From positions 330,118 through 394,117 of the forward strand of contig JAAHFN010000001.1 of NCBI GenBank assembly GCA_010672965.1: 64,000 nucleotides of DNA. Reading direction: 5' to 3'. Shown here piece after piece: positions 45,427-55,512 of this stretch (positions within the stretch are counted from its first letter, which is position 1; every line of letters starts with the position of its first letter). Source of the stretch: Oscillatoria sp. SIO1A7. Lineage in GTDB: Bacteria; Cyanobacteriota; Cyanobacteriia; Cyanobacteriales; Laspinemataceae. The notes under the pieces are model-generated. The model saw nothing but the letters and a program-made list of their open reading frames with translations. It made no database searches and had not been told where the DNA came from. The position numbers were made by a program, and so were the translations under genes.

Positions 45427-45841
45427 AAAGGACTTCTTGCCCTAAATCCTCGAAGTCCAAAGGGCTACCCCTCTAGCAACCAGGGTTTTTGAGGGTGTTT
45501 TGACTGAAAAATACCTCCCTGCGAAAGGTTTACATGGTCGTTTGTGCGGGTCGCGGCTAGCCGCGATCCTTATTTTTGCCCCTTCTAAGGAGCTATAAAG
45601 ATAGTTTAGCAGGATTTGGCGAGAATTCCAACGTTGGAAGCAGAAATTTTCTGGAATTTCCGCATTTTCTGCACCCTCTGCATTTTTGTATAGCCTCATG
45701 TTACAGCAGGTCACTCGCCAAGCCTGTGGGTATGATTTGCGGGTCTGACTGCTTACTGCTATAGCCCAAGGCGATCGCAGTAAGCAGTCAGGCGAACGGT
45801 AGTCAGCTTTTAGCACAAGCCTTGCCGTTACTAGCAAGGAT

Positions 45842-45929
45842 AGGACTTACGCATTGACTCTATTAATAGGGGCTATCGCGGGTTGATTGCCCCTACAAAT
45901 ACTAGATGTGGATAGTTTGCGTAAGTCCT
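45842..45929. repeat. AGGACTTACGCA-ended short element (family 5), copy 3
   Basis: AGGACTTACGCATTGA at the left and TTTGCGTAAGTCCT at the right, with a TAGGGGC...GCCCCTA core. Confidence 0.75.
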
Positions 45930-46025
45930 GAAGGAGCGAGATTTGTCCGTTCCCTGAGTGCGTAGTGCTTTTCCCTACACCTACGGTGTAGCCGCCCCGT
46001 AGGCGTAGCCCGCCCTCCGGGGCGT

Positions 46026-46092
46026 AGGGACTTGGCAGCCCCACACCCCACACCCTAGGCATAACTGGTACTTTATTTTTGCGCAAGTCCCT
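46026..46092. repeat. Short element (family 2), internally deleted copy
   Basis: AGGGACTTGG at the left and TTTATTTTTGCGCAAGTCCCT at the right, only 67 bases between outer ends. Confidence 0.55.
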
Positions 46093-46845
46093 TACCCCTA
46101 GCTAGAGGAACATCTAAGGAGGTGTTGGCGTCGGGGCAGACCAATATAGCCTACCTCGTGATTGCTGTTTGCATTCATAGAAATTTCTAGAGTAGTTAGG
46201 TAGGGGATCTATCTGTAGGGTGCGCCCCATTGTAAGTAAGAAACCCACGAGAGCCTCTCTATAGGAGAATCGCAGCTTGGGAAAAAATACTGTTATACTT
46301 AACCGATAGCGTGCGGGCAGCTAGCTCCGAACGCTGATTTTGAACGCGAAAAGCGGGATTCTCGCTCCGGAGACGCGAGCGCCCTATCGGCCGCCATTAA
46401 ATACCGGGGTCTTCACCCCCACGCGGGCAGAAGCCGCAAGTATAGCTAAATTGATAGCACCCAAATTGATGGTTGCAGGAGCTAGGATGGTGGCTATCTT
46501 GTATTCTGGGAATCTACGCTTAAAAGACCGTTGGATACTCACAATTAGATAGTATCCTATTTTCGATAGCGATATTACCGGAATATTACCGGATAGAACC
46601 AAAAAACTAATGAAGAAAGGAGCCACAGACCCTAAGTACGTCCGTTTCGACGGGCTGGCACCAGTTAGGTCTTATGTAGCAGCTACAGAATGCTCCCGAA
46701 CTTACTGGAGAAACTATTTTGCCAGATGGGGAGCCTCTTTTTTTAGCATCGATGCGTGGGCTCAACCATTGGCAACGATGCAAAGTGCCAGGGTGTCAAT
46801 TCCTTATCAATCAATTATTGGATGGGGTATTTAGACCGATCGCAA

Positions 46846-47247
46846 ATGAAATTTGAAGATATCTATCAATTCTTTCAAGACCCCCCGCCGATTTATCTGA
46901 ACAAGGAACTGACCGTATGTTATGTTCTTTCAATCTTGTTGCAGGGAGACTCCTACGGCACAGAACTGATTCAGATACTCGAACGCGAATATTCAGCTTA
47001 TCGACTCTCCGATACCGTGCTGTATAGTGCCCTCAGATTTCTGGAATCCCAAGAAACTGTTCAGGGATATTGGAGAAAAGTCGAGGGACGCGGACGACCG
47101 AGGAGGATGTATAAAGTCCGTAATGAGTGGCAGTCTCGGGCCGAAGAATTGGCTCGACTTTGGCATGAATATATCAAAAGAGGCCACGCCCCTCCGTCCA
47201 CAGTGGGAAATACAGACAGGCAAAAACAGCAAGAAAGATCTAGCTGA
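46846..47247 (+). CDS. PadR family transcriptional regulator
   Basis: From the ATG at 46846 the product is 133 aa. The winged-helix core is LNKELTVCYVLSILLQGDSYGTELIQILE followed by LSDTVLYSALRFLE and the wing GYWRKVEGRGRPRRMYKV. These are the standard PadR motifs (one-step helix-turn-helix, then RGRPRK/R-type wing). The longer frame from 46756 lacks a ribosome binding site and is rejected. Its target is unknown. It stands alone between repeat-rich spacers, and a strong inverted repeat follows. Confidence 0.88.
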   Translation: MKFEDIYQFFQDPPPIYLNKELTVCYVLSILLQGDSYGTELIQILEREYSAYRLSDTVLYSALRFLESQETVQGYWRKVEGRGRPRRMYKVRNEWQSRAEELARLWHEYIKRGHAPPSTVGNTDRQKQQERSS

Positions 47248-47310
47248 GCCTGAAAAAGCATTTAGTTTGCACCTGAATGTTTTACTCTGTAGGACTCGAA
47301 TAGGAACGAT

Positions 47311-47374
47311 GAATAATTTTCGCTCCGGAAGGCTGGAGCTAGGTTGCTTTTATCCGAAGGAGCGAAAATTATTC
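47311..47374 (+). terminator. Inverted repeat after the PadR gene
   Basis: GAATAATTTTCGCTCC (47311-47326) pairs perfectly with GGAGCGAAAATTATTC (47359-47374), with a 32-base loop. A run of A follows, so on the opposite strand it would also have T before the stem. It may be a terminator or an operator dyad. Confidence 0.55.
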
Positions 47375-48295
47375 AAAAAAAGCAGCTCGATAGAAAGCCC
47401 AAATAAGGCAAGTTAAGGGATTTTCAAATAAATATTTAACCTGTCGCCGTAGGACTTTCCTTGCGAAAAGCCTCCGACCTAGGACAGGGGGGACGCCTAG
47501 GGTGCTCTTGTGTAGGGTGTAGGGTGCTCTTGTGTAGGGAAACTTCATGCTATTATCCCGTTCGCGCTCATAGCGTCTTTGCTTCCCTTGAATCTCTCTG
47601 AGCCGGAAAGTCCGTTCGCGTTCGGAGGTTTCGGGTTTCTAGAGGTAACGATCTCCGTATGTCACAAAAACGGTGAAAAAGCCCCAGAGTTAACACCCTA
47701 GGGGACGCCGGTCCTAGAAATTGGGTAATTTATTTATTGGAATCCCCTAAATAGAAAATACTTTACAAAATTTGTGAAGCAAAATTTGTGAAGCTGACAG
47801 GGCAGATACTGCGATCGCTTCTGTCAAATAAGTTTTCTATGGTTTGCAGATCTGTTAGCTCCCTGGGGCAATGGCGTTATTATTATCAGTCCCCAGGCGA
47901 TCGCTCTCTCTAGAAGGCCCTCTTATATATCCCTACCAATAGCGCTGTGACAAATAGACTCTTCGCGCAAGTGTAGTGCTTTGGCAAACCTAAAATTATG
48001 TGTAACTGTAGGTTGGGTTGAACGGAGTGTTGGCGAACGCGCCCCGCCTGCCCAAGGAGGGCTAACGCCAACTCGTGCGAGTAACCCAACTATACCAATC
48101 GTTGTGTTGGGTTACTCGCACGAGTTGGCTTCGCCAACACTCCGTTCAACCGCTCCCTACAATTTTAAGCCAGACAATCCAGTAGGGGCGATCGCGCGAA
48201 ATCGCCCCTACTGCTGTTGGTGCAGCTTTGAGTGGAGCCGATAAGCCGAGCGCACATATCGCAGATAAGATATTGGCAGCGTTCGGTTAGCTCAG
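47375..48295. other. Intergenic region with a large nested palindrome
   Basis: No gene. The stretch 47703-47752 repeats 45250-45296 (GAATTGGGTAATTTATTT). A nested palindrome covers 48009-48163. A GTAGGGGCGATCGCGCG dyad lies at 48182-48211. Confidence 0.6.
48009..48163. repeat. Nested 155-bp palindrome
   Basis: The outer arms share TTGAACGGAGTGTTGGCGAA, and the inner arms share GCCAACTCGTGCGAGTAACC, each repeated in inverse orientation. The whole can fold as one long hairpin with a small loop near 48105. Confidence 0.8.
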
Positions 48296-51200
48296 ATGAA
48301 GCGAATAGCATACCTCAGTCCATATCCTTATCAAAAAGCGCGTTCTCTAACGGCGAGCAAAAAATTCTATATTGTAACGCCGACACCCCAGACCGCGCGA
48401 TCGCTCCGGGTGCCTCACCATTCTTTAGAAGCTCTTGCCATCCAAACTCTAGGCAAAAATGGCTTGGCAGTTGCGCCAGCACTTATCGCTTCTCGTATAT
48501 TGCGGGGCGCTGCGGCCGAAGTTATTTCTACCGCAGATATTGAAGGAACTAGCCGCGTTTTCGAGCCTACCCTTAAAGAACTTTTACAAGCAGGGAACTG
48601 GCAACAGGAAAGAAATAGCTCTTCACCTTATACTGACTCCAGTTACCCCTTAACTCCCATCTCTATACCATTAGAATCCTCTTCGAGAAAGCGTTTCGAG
48701 CAGTTGGCTCGTTTGGCTACAACCTATCGGGAGAGGCTTCGCCAAAGAAATTCGATCGACCCTGCAGAAATATTCTGGCAGGCGGCTGCTGTTTTGCCAG
48801 AAAGGCGATCGCAAAGCTTGTCCGTAGGAGAATCGCTCCTTCTCTACGGCTATCATTTTCCACGGGCAGACGAGCTTGCTTTTGTTGATGCTCTGGCAGG
48901 GGACGAGAGCATATTGCTATTGGCAGGAATAGACCATCCTCTTTTTGTCGAAAACCAAAAGGGATTACAGTGGCTCAAACAAAAAGGTTGGCAAGTAGAA
49001 GTATCGGATGCCACGCCCCAAAGCCTCGGCGAACGGGCAGCCGATATGTTTCTGGATAGCTCCTCAGTTGCCCAGTTATCTTCGGGAGAGGAGGTTAGTC
49101 TTCAAAAAGCTAATCCTCAAGATAATCCTCAAGATAATCTTCAAGATCTTCCCCTTGCCCATACTTATCCCCATCTAGAAGCTGAAGTAAGGGGAGTCTT
49201 GGCTCAAGTTAAGACTTTGCTGAGCGAACAGATTGCCCCGAATGATATTGCGATCGTAGCTCGGGACGAGAATTTATATGGCCCGACTATTCTTGATATC
49301 GCTTGGGAATACGAGGTGCCAGTTAGAGCGCTCTATGCTATTCCCCTGAAAACCACTCGATTCGGAGCTTGGGTGCAAGCCTTGGCAGAAACCATTCTGG
49401 CCGGTTTGCCTTTCGAGCAGACTCTCAAAGTATTAGCGCATCCTCTATGCGGGGGATTGGCTCCAGAAATTTGGCCGCAAGTTCGCAAGCTTCATCCCTC
49501 CAGTCTCCAAGCTTGGCAAGATATGGGAGTTGATTTGTCTATCTTGTCTTGGCCGCAAAAAGATACCCGGGCAAATTGGGTAAAGCGGCTCCAAGATGTG
49601 CTTAGTTTTTGGAATCTGCGACGACGAGCATCCCGTTGGGCTAGAGAAGCGGTTGCCTATTATAAATTCCTGGAAGGGTTGGTTTCTCTGTCAGAGCCAG
49701 CAGTAGAAATCCTCAGTTTGGTTCAGTTTGTAGAGGAGATAAGCCAACTTCTGTCATTGTCGAGAGTTCCCGCTGCCCCAGGACGGGGTGGGGTGGAATT
49801 ACACGCGCCAATTTCTTTGACCGGGGCGTGCTATCGTCATGTTTTTGTGCTGGGAGTCGCCGAGGGACTGCTGCCAGCGCCAGTACGACAAGATCCAGTT
49901 TTGGATTTTCGAGATCGCCAAGTTCTTTCAGAATTCGGTATCCCCTTAGCCGGCGTCAATACCGCTGGTCAAGAAGCCCTTTCCTTCTGGGCAGTCTGCC
50001 TCGCAGCATCGGAAAGCCTCACTCTTTCTTATCCTCGATTGATAGAGCGAAGCGAAACTCTGGCAAGTCCTTACTTAAGCCAATTAGGATTAAAACCCGC
50101 AGCCGCTCCCCCTTTACCCGTTGCTAGCATAGAATCCGCTCGCAAGCTTTCTTTGAGAACTAGCCCGGGCAATAAAGAGAACAAAAATAATAAACAGGCA
50201 AAAGTTGTCAGCGCTCCCTTGTGGCAAGTTCGGGAAAATAAACCAACCAGAGTAGGTAGTTATTTGGCCGATTCTGCCGCCAATATTGCTCCCTGGTCGG
50301 GAAACAAAGAAATTGCCCCTCGGTCGGGGAAAAAAGGAGCGGACGGAATGCCCTTAGATTTTGCAGACTGCCAAGACAAGCCAGATTTGCAAGATAAAGT
50401 TTTGCAAGATAAAGTTTTGCCCCATGCCTACCACGCCTGGGAGGTAGAGCAGGGGCGAGAGAGTTCCGATTTACCGGATGAATACGATGGCATAATTGGC
50501 ATTCCCTTAGATCCGTCGGAACGAGAATTTAGTGCTTCTCAACTGGTGAACTTAGGACAATGTCCTTTTAAATGGTTTGCCGATAAGATTTTGAGTCTGG
50601 GGGAGCTAGAAGAGGCAGAAGAAGAACTGAGCCCTAGCTTGCGAGGTCGCCTTTATCATAAAACTCTGGAGCTGGCTTTGAAATGGGCGATCGGAGAAAA
50701 ACACTCTGAAGGTCAGTTATCTGAAGCTAATTTAGAGCGAGATAATTTAGAGGTTAATTTAGCGGCGGAAAGTCAAATGGCGATCGCCGGTTATAGCAAC
50801 TATACAGACTGGGGCGATAATAACGATACTGCCCTAACAACGCAAGACTTACGGGAAAAGGTTTTGGCTAATCTGGAAAATGCTTTTTTGGCAGCAGAGA
50901 AAATGGAGAAGCTGCCAGCCCTACCGGCTTGGGAAGGGAGCAGAGAGGAGCATCTGACGGTCTTGCGCCGGACGGTATTGGCGTCTGATTTTCTCCAAGA
51001 GGAAGCCCAAGTGTTGAGTACCGAGAAAAAATTTCAGGGCGAGTGGTATGGCCTTAAAGTGAGGGGTTTTGTAGATAGGATCGATCGCACTGAAGAAGGT
51101 TTGGCGATCGTTGATTATAAAACCAGTTCGACGGCACCGAAAGGGGCTAAGGACATGGATGGCAAAGCTAAGCTGGATATCCAGTTACCTTTGTACGTCC

Positions 51201-51451
51201 AGGTAGCGGCCAAAGAATTCATCTCTGGTGGAGAACAAATCGCTAATGCTTATTATTATTCCCTGACTAAGAGCAAAATTTTGAAAAAAGCTGATATCGA
51301 CGAGGAGGCTTTGGCTCAGTTCGCCGAGCGGGTAAAGTTGCAATTGGAGACAGGCCATTTTCCCGTAGAGCCAGATATCGATCGCGTAGCTTGTCGCTAT
51401 TGTCCTTACGATTTGGTTTGCCGCCAGGGAACCCGATTGAGTCGGAAGTAA
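48296..51451 (+). CDS. AddB-like PD-(D/E)XK nuclease with iron-sulfur cysteines
   Basis: The 1051-aa product has an inactivated helicase-like N-terminal two-thirds (no Walker A) and a C-terminal RecB-type nuclease. The nuclease begins at EFSASQLVNLGQCPFKWF (first cluster Cys at about 755). It includes RGRLYHKTLE, GFVDRIDRTEEGLAIVDYKT (metal Asp and Lys) and QLPLYV, and ends CRYCPYDLVCR, giving the last three cluster Cys. This is the AddB layout, in which a 4Fe-4S cluster staples the nuclease. AddB works with AddA in double-strand break processing; no addA/uvrD-type gene is present here, so the partner must be elsewhere. The middle (about 690-740) has short DLQDKVLQDKVL repeats. Confidence 0.85.
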   Translation: MKRIAYLSPYPYQKARSLTASKKFYIVTPTPQTARSLRVPHHSLEALAIQTLGKNGLAVAPALIASRILRGAAAEVISTADIEGTSRVFEPTLKELLQAGNWQQERNSSSPYTDSSYPLTPISIPLESSSRKRFEQLARLATTYRERLRQRNSIDPAEIFWQAAAVLPERRSQSLSVGESLLLYGYHFPRADELAFVDALAGDESILLLAGIDHPLFVENQKGLQWLKQKGWQVEVSDATPQSLGERAADMFLDSSSVAQLSSGEEVSLQKANPQDNPQDNLQDLPLAHTYPHLEAEVRGVLAQVKTLLSEQIAPNDIAIVARDENLYGPTILDIAWEYEVPVRALYAIPLKTTRFGAWVQALAETILAGLPFEQTLKVLAHPLCGGLAPEIWPQVRKLHPSSLQAWQDMGVDLSILSWPQKDTRANWVKRLQDVLSFWNLRRRASRWAREAVAYYKFLEGLVSLSEPAVEILSLVQFVEEISQLLSLSRVPAAPGRGGVELHAPISLTGACYRHVFVLGVAEGLLPAPVRQDPVLDFRDRQVLSEFGIPLAGVNTAGQEALSFWAVCLAASESLTLSYPRLIERSETLASPYLSQLGLKPAAAPPLPVASIESARKLSLRTSPGNKENKNNKQAKVVSAPLWQVRENKPTRVGSYLADSAANIAPWSGNKEIAPRSGKKGADGMPLDFADCQDKPDLQDKVLQDKVLPHAYHAWEVEQGRESSDLPDEYDGIIGIPLDPSEREFSASQLVNLGQCPFKWFADKILSLGELEEAEEELSPSLRGRLYHKTLELALKWAIGEKHSEGQLSEANLERDNLEVNLAAESQMAIAGYSNYTDWGDNNDTALTTQDLREKVLANLENAFLAAEKMEKLPALPAWEGSREEHLTVLRRTVLASDFLQEEAQVLSTEKKFQGEWYGLKVRGFVDRIDRTEEGLAIVDYKTSSTAPKGAKDMDGKAKLDIQLPLYVQVAAKEFISGGEQIANAYYYSLTKSKILKKADIDEEALAQFAERVKLQLETGHFPVEPDIDRVACRYCPYDLVCRQGTRLSRK

Positions 51452-52136
<685 letters not shown>

Positions 52137-53495
52137 ATGTTTAACGTCAGACTACTTATTGCTGGAGCATTATTAGCTCCATTATCATTAGCGGAACCCG
52201 TTCGAGGGGAAACTGGCTTAGCGGGTCCAGGATTGCCAGCTCCAGCTCCCGGTGCATCTTGTCAGTTGAACGAAGTCTTGACTGTCCCAGAAGTCGAGGC
52301 GAACTCCCTCGCACCAGCGCCGCAAGGTCGAGACTGTTTTGAGTTAACTCAAGGACGCGATCTAGAGGATCGAGCGACTGAAGTTTTATTGGAAGCCTTA
52401 GAGATTGCCGAGAGTATCGCCGAACCGGCCAAAAAGGTTCGTTTTTTGAGCAATATTGCTGTTAAATATGCGAACCTCGGTCTAGAGTCAGAAGCTAATG
52501 CAATCTTATTGCAAGCCATAGAAGTGGCTGAGGCGATTGAAACCCTTGGGGATAGAGGGAGCGTTTTGGCAGCGATCGCCATGTCTGCGGCCAAAAGCGG
52601 ACAACCCTCGCGGGCTATGGATATATTGTCTGGAGCAATAGATACGGCCAATGCGATCGAAGACCCGCAAGCAAAGGAGATTTTGCTAGCAGAGATTGCC
52701 CTAGGATATGCCGAACTTGAGGAATACGCAATTTCTTCAGATCTCTTGGCCGAAGCCCGGGTCTTAGCATCGGCTCCGCCGCCCCCGCCGCCACCACCTG
52801 AAGAACCTATTTTCTTTCCTTTGGAGCCAACTCCTTGGACTGGAAGCGTGGCACTATACGGCCAACTTTTTTCCGGTCGCAAATCCGCAGGCTTTGCGAC
52901 CTTGGCCACTGCCTTGGCTCGACAATGGTCAACCAATGAAATAGATATTGGGGCGTTCGTAACCAATAGCTTTGATAATAGTCGCGTCGCCCCCGAGGAC
53001 GAGAATCAATTGATAGGTCAGTTCGACGCCAATTACCGGCACCATATTTCGGAAAGATGGCTTTATTTCGTTAATTCTCATGCGAGAAGAGACGAAGTAG
53101 AAGGTATCAATATCCGAACCAGTCTCTATACGGGACCTGGATTAACCTTGTGGAGAAAAGGCCCCGAGCGCAGCCTGAATATGGAGTTGGGTTTTGGCAT
53201 TCGCTATGAAGAAACAATCGATGACAGTGACTTCGAGTTTACTGTTGCCCACTACAAACTCAATTACCAAAATATCTTGTTCGAGAATTTGAGGTTCGGT
53301 CAGTTGTTAGCTTTCACAATTCCTATAGAAGATTCGGATGACTATTTTGCCGAATCTATAACTACCATAGGAGTCCCCCTGAGCGAGCGCTGGTCTTTCA
53401 ACAATGGGCTGTCTTTCCGATATGACGCCCGACCAGTTTCGGGAAATCCGAATTTGCAAGTAACTGTAGATACGGGAATTAAATACGAATTTTAA
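52137..53495 (+). CDS. Exported protein: TPR-like helical repeats plus DUF481-like beta-barrel
   Basis: The 452-aa product has a signal peptide (LLIAGALLAPLSLAEPVRG), then three or four helical repeats of about 38 residues (ALEIAESIAEPAKKVRFLSNIA type), a PPPPPPPPEEP linker (about 217-228), and a C-terminal domain of amphipathic strands ending IKYEF. The C-terminal domain resembles DUF481/YdiY outer-membrane proteins, with alternating aromatic residues and a terminal Phe as the barrel signal. It is predicted to sit in the outer membrane with periplasmic helical repeats. Function unknown. A clear terminator follows. Confidence 0.75.
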   Translation: MFNVRLLIAGALLAPLSLAEPVRGETGLAGPGLPAPAPGASCQLNEVLTVPEVEANSLAPAPQGRDCFELTQGRDLEDRATEVLLEALEIAESIAEPAKKVRFLSNIAVKYANLGLESEANAILLQAIEVAEAIETLGDRGSVLAAIAMSAAKSGQPSRAMDILSGAIDTANAIEDPQAKEILLAEIALGYAELEEYAISSDLLAEARVLASAPPPPPPPPEEPIFFPLEPTPWTGSVALYGQLFSGRKSAGFATLATALARQWSTNEIDIGAFVTNSFDNSRVAPEDENQLIGQFDANYRHHISERWLYFVNSHARRDEVEGINIRTSLYTGPGLTLWRKGPERSLNMELGFGIRYEETIDDSDFEFTVAHYKLNYQNILFENLRFGQLLAFTIPIEDSDDYFAESITTIGVPLSERWSFNNGLSFRYDARPVSGNPNLQVTVDTGIKYEF

Positions 53496-53563
53496 TCCCA
53501 ATATCGCCTACTGCGTATAGCTATTTTTTTCGTAACTGTTCGAGAAAAAGAAATATCTGTTTT

Positions 53564-53606
53564 AACCCGTCTTCCTAGGCTAGTTCCTTGGAGGCGGGTT
53601 TTTTGC
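53564..53606 (+). terminator. Rho-independent terminator
   Basis: AACCCGTCTTCC pairs with GGAGGCGGGTT, followed by TTTTTT. Confidence 0.85.
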
Positions 53607-53644
53607 GCTATAGTTCGGCCAATAAAAATTTGGTCTCAAATTGA

Positions 53645-53756
53645 TATAGCATTACCGACGCTCGGGCGCGGACAGGAATCAAAGTGCCAATAGCTCGAAC
53701 GTGGCAAGGCTTTGGCGCTCAAGCTGACTGTCGATAGCTGACCGCTTACTGCTATA
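53645..53756. mobile_element. TATAGCA-ended MITE (family 1)
   Basis: TATAGCATTACCG at the left, GCTTACTGCTATA at the right, with inner AAAGTGCCAATAGC and GGCAAGGCTTTGGCGCTCAAGCTGAC-like blocks. Confidence 0.8.
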
Positions 53757-53996
53757 ATTTCTCGATAAGCTGCAAATTGCATTGCTCAAACCCGTAGAAT
53801 CTTCCCTCGCCCTTATGGGAACTTAGGACTTGATTATAAATTAAATCTTAAGACAGCTCGGATGCCAGATTCGAGGGCGATCGCTCTCCCAAACCAAGAC
53901 GGATTTTGCTTAAGGTTTTTTTTAGAAATAGACTCTAATATATTGATACGATGCAAGAGTGGCGCTCTTTGGCTATTGGCTGGGATCTATGGGCGA
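53757..53996. other. Spacer between two MITEs
   Basis: 240 bases between two family-1 copies, with no gene. Short frames end in repeats. Confidence 0.55.
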
Positions 53997-54105
53997 TATA
54001 GCATTATGTATGTTTGCTTAGAGCAACTTGAAGTTTGCCAAAGCTACGCTTCGGCAATTGCTTGTGCTTGTGCTGACCGCTGACCGCTGACCGCTTACTG
54101 CTATA
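53997..54105. mobile_element. TATAGCA-ended MITE (family 1), diverged centre
   Basis: TATAGCATTATG at the left and CCGCTTACTGCTATA at the right. The centre carries GCTGACCGC tandem units. Confidence 0.72.
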
Positions 54106-54302
54106 CAGTAAATATATTATGGAGTTACATATAGACAATATATGGTGCAATTAAACTAATAATTACGCTACATATAGAGTGCCATCTTTGACGCTCCCTT
54201 CAGTTTTTATGGTTGGCGAGAAAATTAGCAGAAAAGTCAATTGGAGGTCTCCCTTATGCTGTAGTCTAGATCGAGTCACTGTATTTGCAAGGCGATCTGC
54301 TG

Positions 54303-55346
54303 ATGACCTCTACCGTTGCTAACCCCCCCCGCACCGTGCGTATCGGTTCCCGCAAGAGCCAGCTCGCTATGATTCAGAGCGAATGGGTGCAAGCAGAACT
54401 CGAAAAGCGTCACCCCGAGAGAAAATTTGAAATTTATAGCATGAGTACCAAGGGCGACAAGATTCTGGATGTCGCTCTGGCTAAAATCGGGGATAAAGCA
54501 CTTTTTACCAAAGAGCTGGAAATCGGGATGCTCCAGAATGAGACTGATTTCGCAGTTCACTCTCTCAAGGATCTCCCTACGAATTTGCCAGAAAAATTGA
54601 TACTGGGCTGCATTACCGAGAGGGAAGATCCCGGCGATGCCTTGGTGGTTCACGAAAAGCATGGGGACAAGCATCTGGAAGATCTGCCGGCAGGGGCGAT
54701 TATTGGTACTTCTTCCCTGCGCCGTCAAGCTCAGTTGCGCCACCATTTCCCCAATCTAGTTTTTAAGGATGTTCGAGGAAATCTCAATACGCGCCTTGAC
54801 AAACTGAATGCCGGGGAATACGATGCCTTGGTGCTGGCGGTGGCTGGGTTGCACCGCTTGGGAGTGACTAACGATGCCGAAACTAAGGACAAGAAAGCGA
54901 TTATCGTCAAACACAAGATTTCGCCGATTTCTCCAGAAATTTGCCTCCATGCGGTGGGTCAAGGGGCTCTGGGTATTGAATGTCGCGAGGGAGACGAGGA
55001 AATTATCAAGATTATTAAAGAACTCGAACACAAGCCCACGGCTCAGCGCTGCTATGCAGAACGGGCTTTTCTGCGTACTCTCGAAGGCGGCTGTCAAGTT
55101 CCTATTGGCGTGAATACAAAAGTAGAAGGCGATCGCCTGGAGTTGAAGGGAATTGTGGCCAGTCTAGACGGTCAGCGTTTGATTAAAGGGACGGTCGCGG
55201 GAGAAGCCAGCAATGCGGAGGCACTCGGCATCCAACTGGCAGAGCAATTGCGCAAGGAAGGGGCGCAGGAAATTTTGGATGAGATTTTGGCTGAAGTCGA
55301 TCGCAGCGAAACAAAAGCTGGGTCTGAAGATAGTAGTAAGAGTTGA
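54303..55346 (+). CDS. hemC: Hydroxymethylbilane synthase (porphobilinogen deaminase)
   Basis: The 347-aa product polymerises four porphobilinogens in tetrapyrrole synthesis for chlorophyll, haem and bilins. Motifs: [13 protein letters not shown], the substrate site [10 protein letters not shown] and [18 protein letters not shown], the RGNLNTRL loop, and the dipyrromethane cofactor Cys in [10 protein letters not shown]. The ATG at 54303 is chosen over an upstream TTG at 54285. The C-terminal tail is slightly extended and acidic. A GC stem (AAACCGGG/CCCGGTTT, 55381-55410) follows. Confidence 0.96.
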   Translation: MTSTVANPPRTVRIGSRKSQLAMIQSEWVQAELEKRHPERKFEIYSMSTKGDKILDVALAKIGDKALFTKELEIGMLQNETDFAVHSLKDLPTNLPEKLILGCITEREDPGDALVVHEKHGDKHLEDLPAGAIIGTSSLRRQAQLRHHFPNLVFKDVRGNLNTRLDKLNAGEYDALVLAVAGLHRLGVTNDAETKDKKAIIVKHKISPISPEICLHAVGQGALGIECREGDEEIIKIIKELEHKPTAQRCYAERAFLRTLEGGCQVPIGVNTKVEGDRLELKGIVASLDGQRLIKGTVAGEASNAEALGIQLAEQLRKEGAQEILDEILAEVDRSETKAGSEDSSKS

Positions 55347-55512
55347 TAGAACTCACAGGTGCAACTAGAGCAGAGGCCGCAAACCGGGGTTGGTTAAAAC
55401 CGCCCGGTTTATATCCTTTGTTTCATTGGTTTCTGGCCACCAATGTAAGCCAATCCCCATTTATGCTAATATAAAATTATGAAGAAATAAAGACAATAAG
55501 GGTATTCCTACT

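Larger units (their letters stand above)
44618..46845. other. Gene-poor, repeat-dense region
   Basis: About 2.2 kb without a gene I can support. It holds elements of four families (44692-44844, 44912-45053, 45842-45929, 46026-46092), half of the long hairpin (about 45238-45263) and structured RNA copy B (45328-45426). A partial family-1 end duplicated in inverse orientation lies at about 45731-45785. 46100-46845, before the PadR gene, has no recognisable gene; short frames there lack family features. Confidence 0.6.

Noticed and set aside
45442-45837. 131-codon minus-strand frame
   Set aside because: Composition is random-looking and it overlaps repeat ends; no start signal.
46340-46834. Two short plus-strand frames before the PadR gene
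   Set aside because: No family features or ribosome binding sites; the PadR start at 46846 is independent of them.
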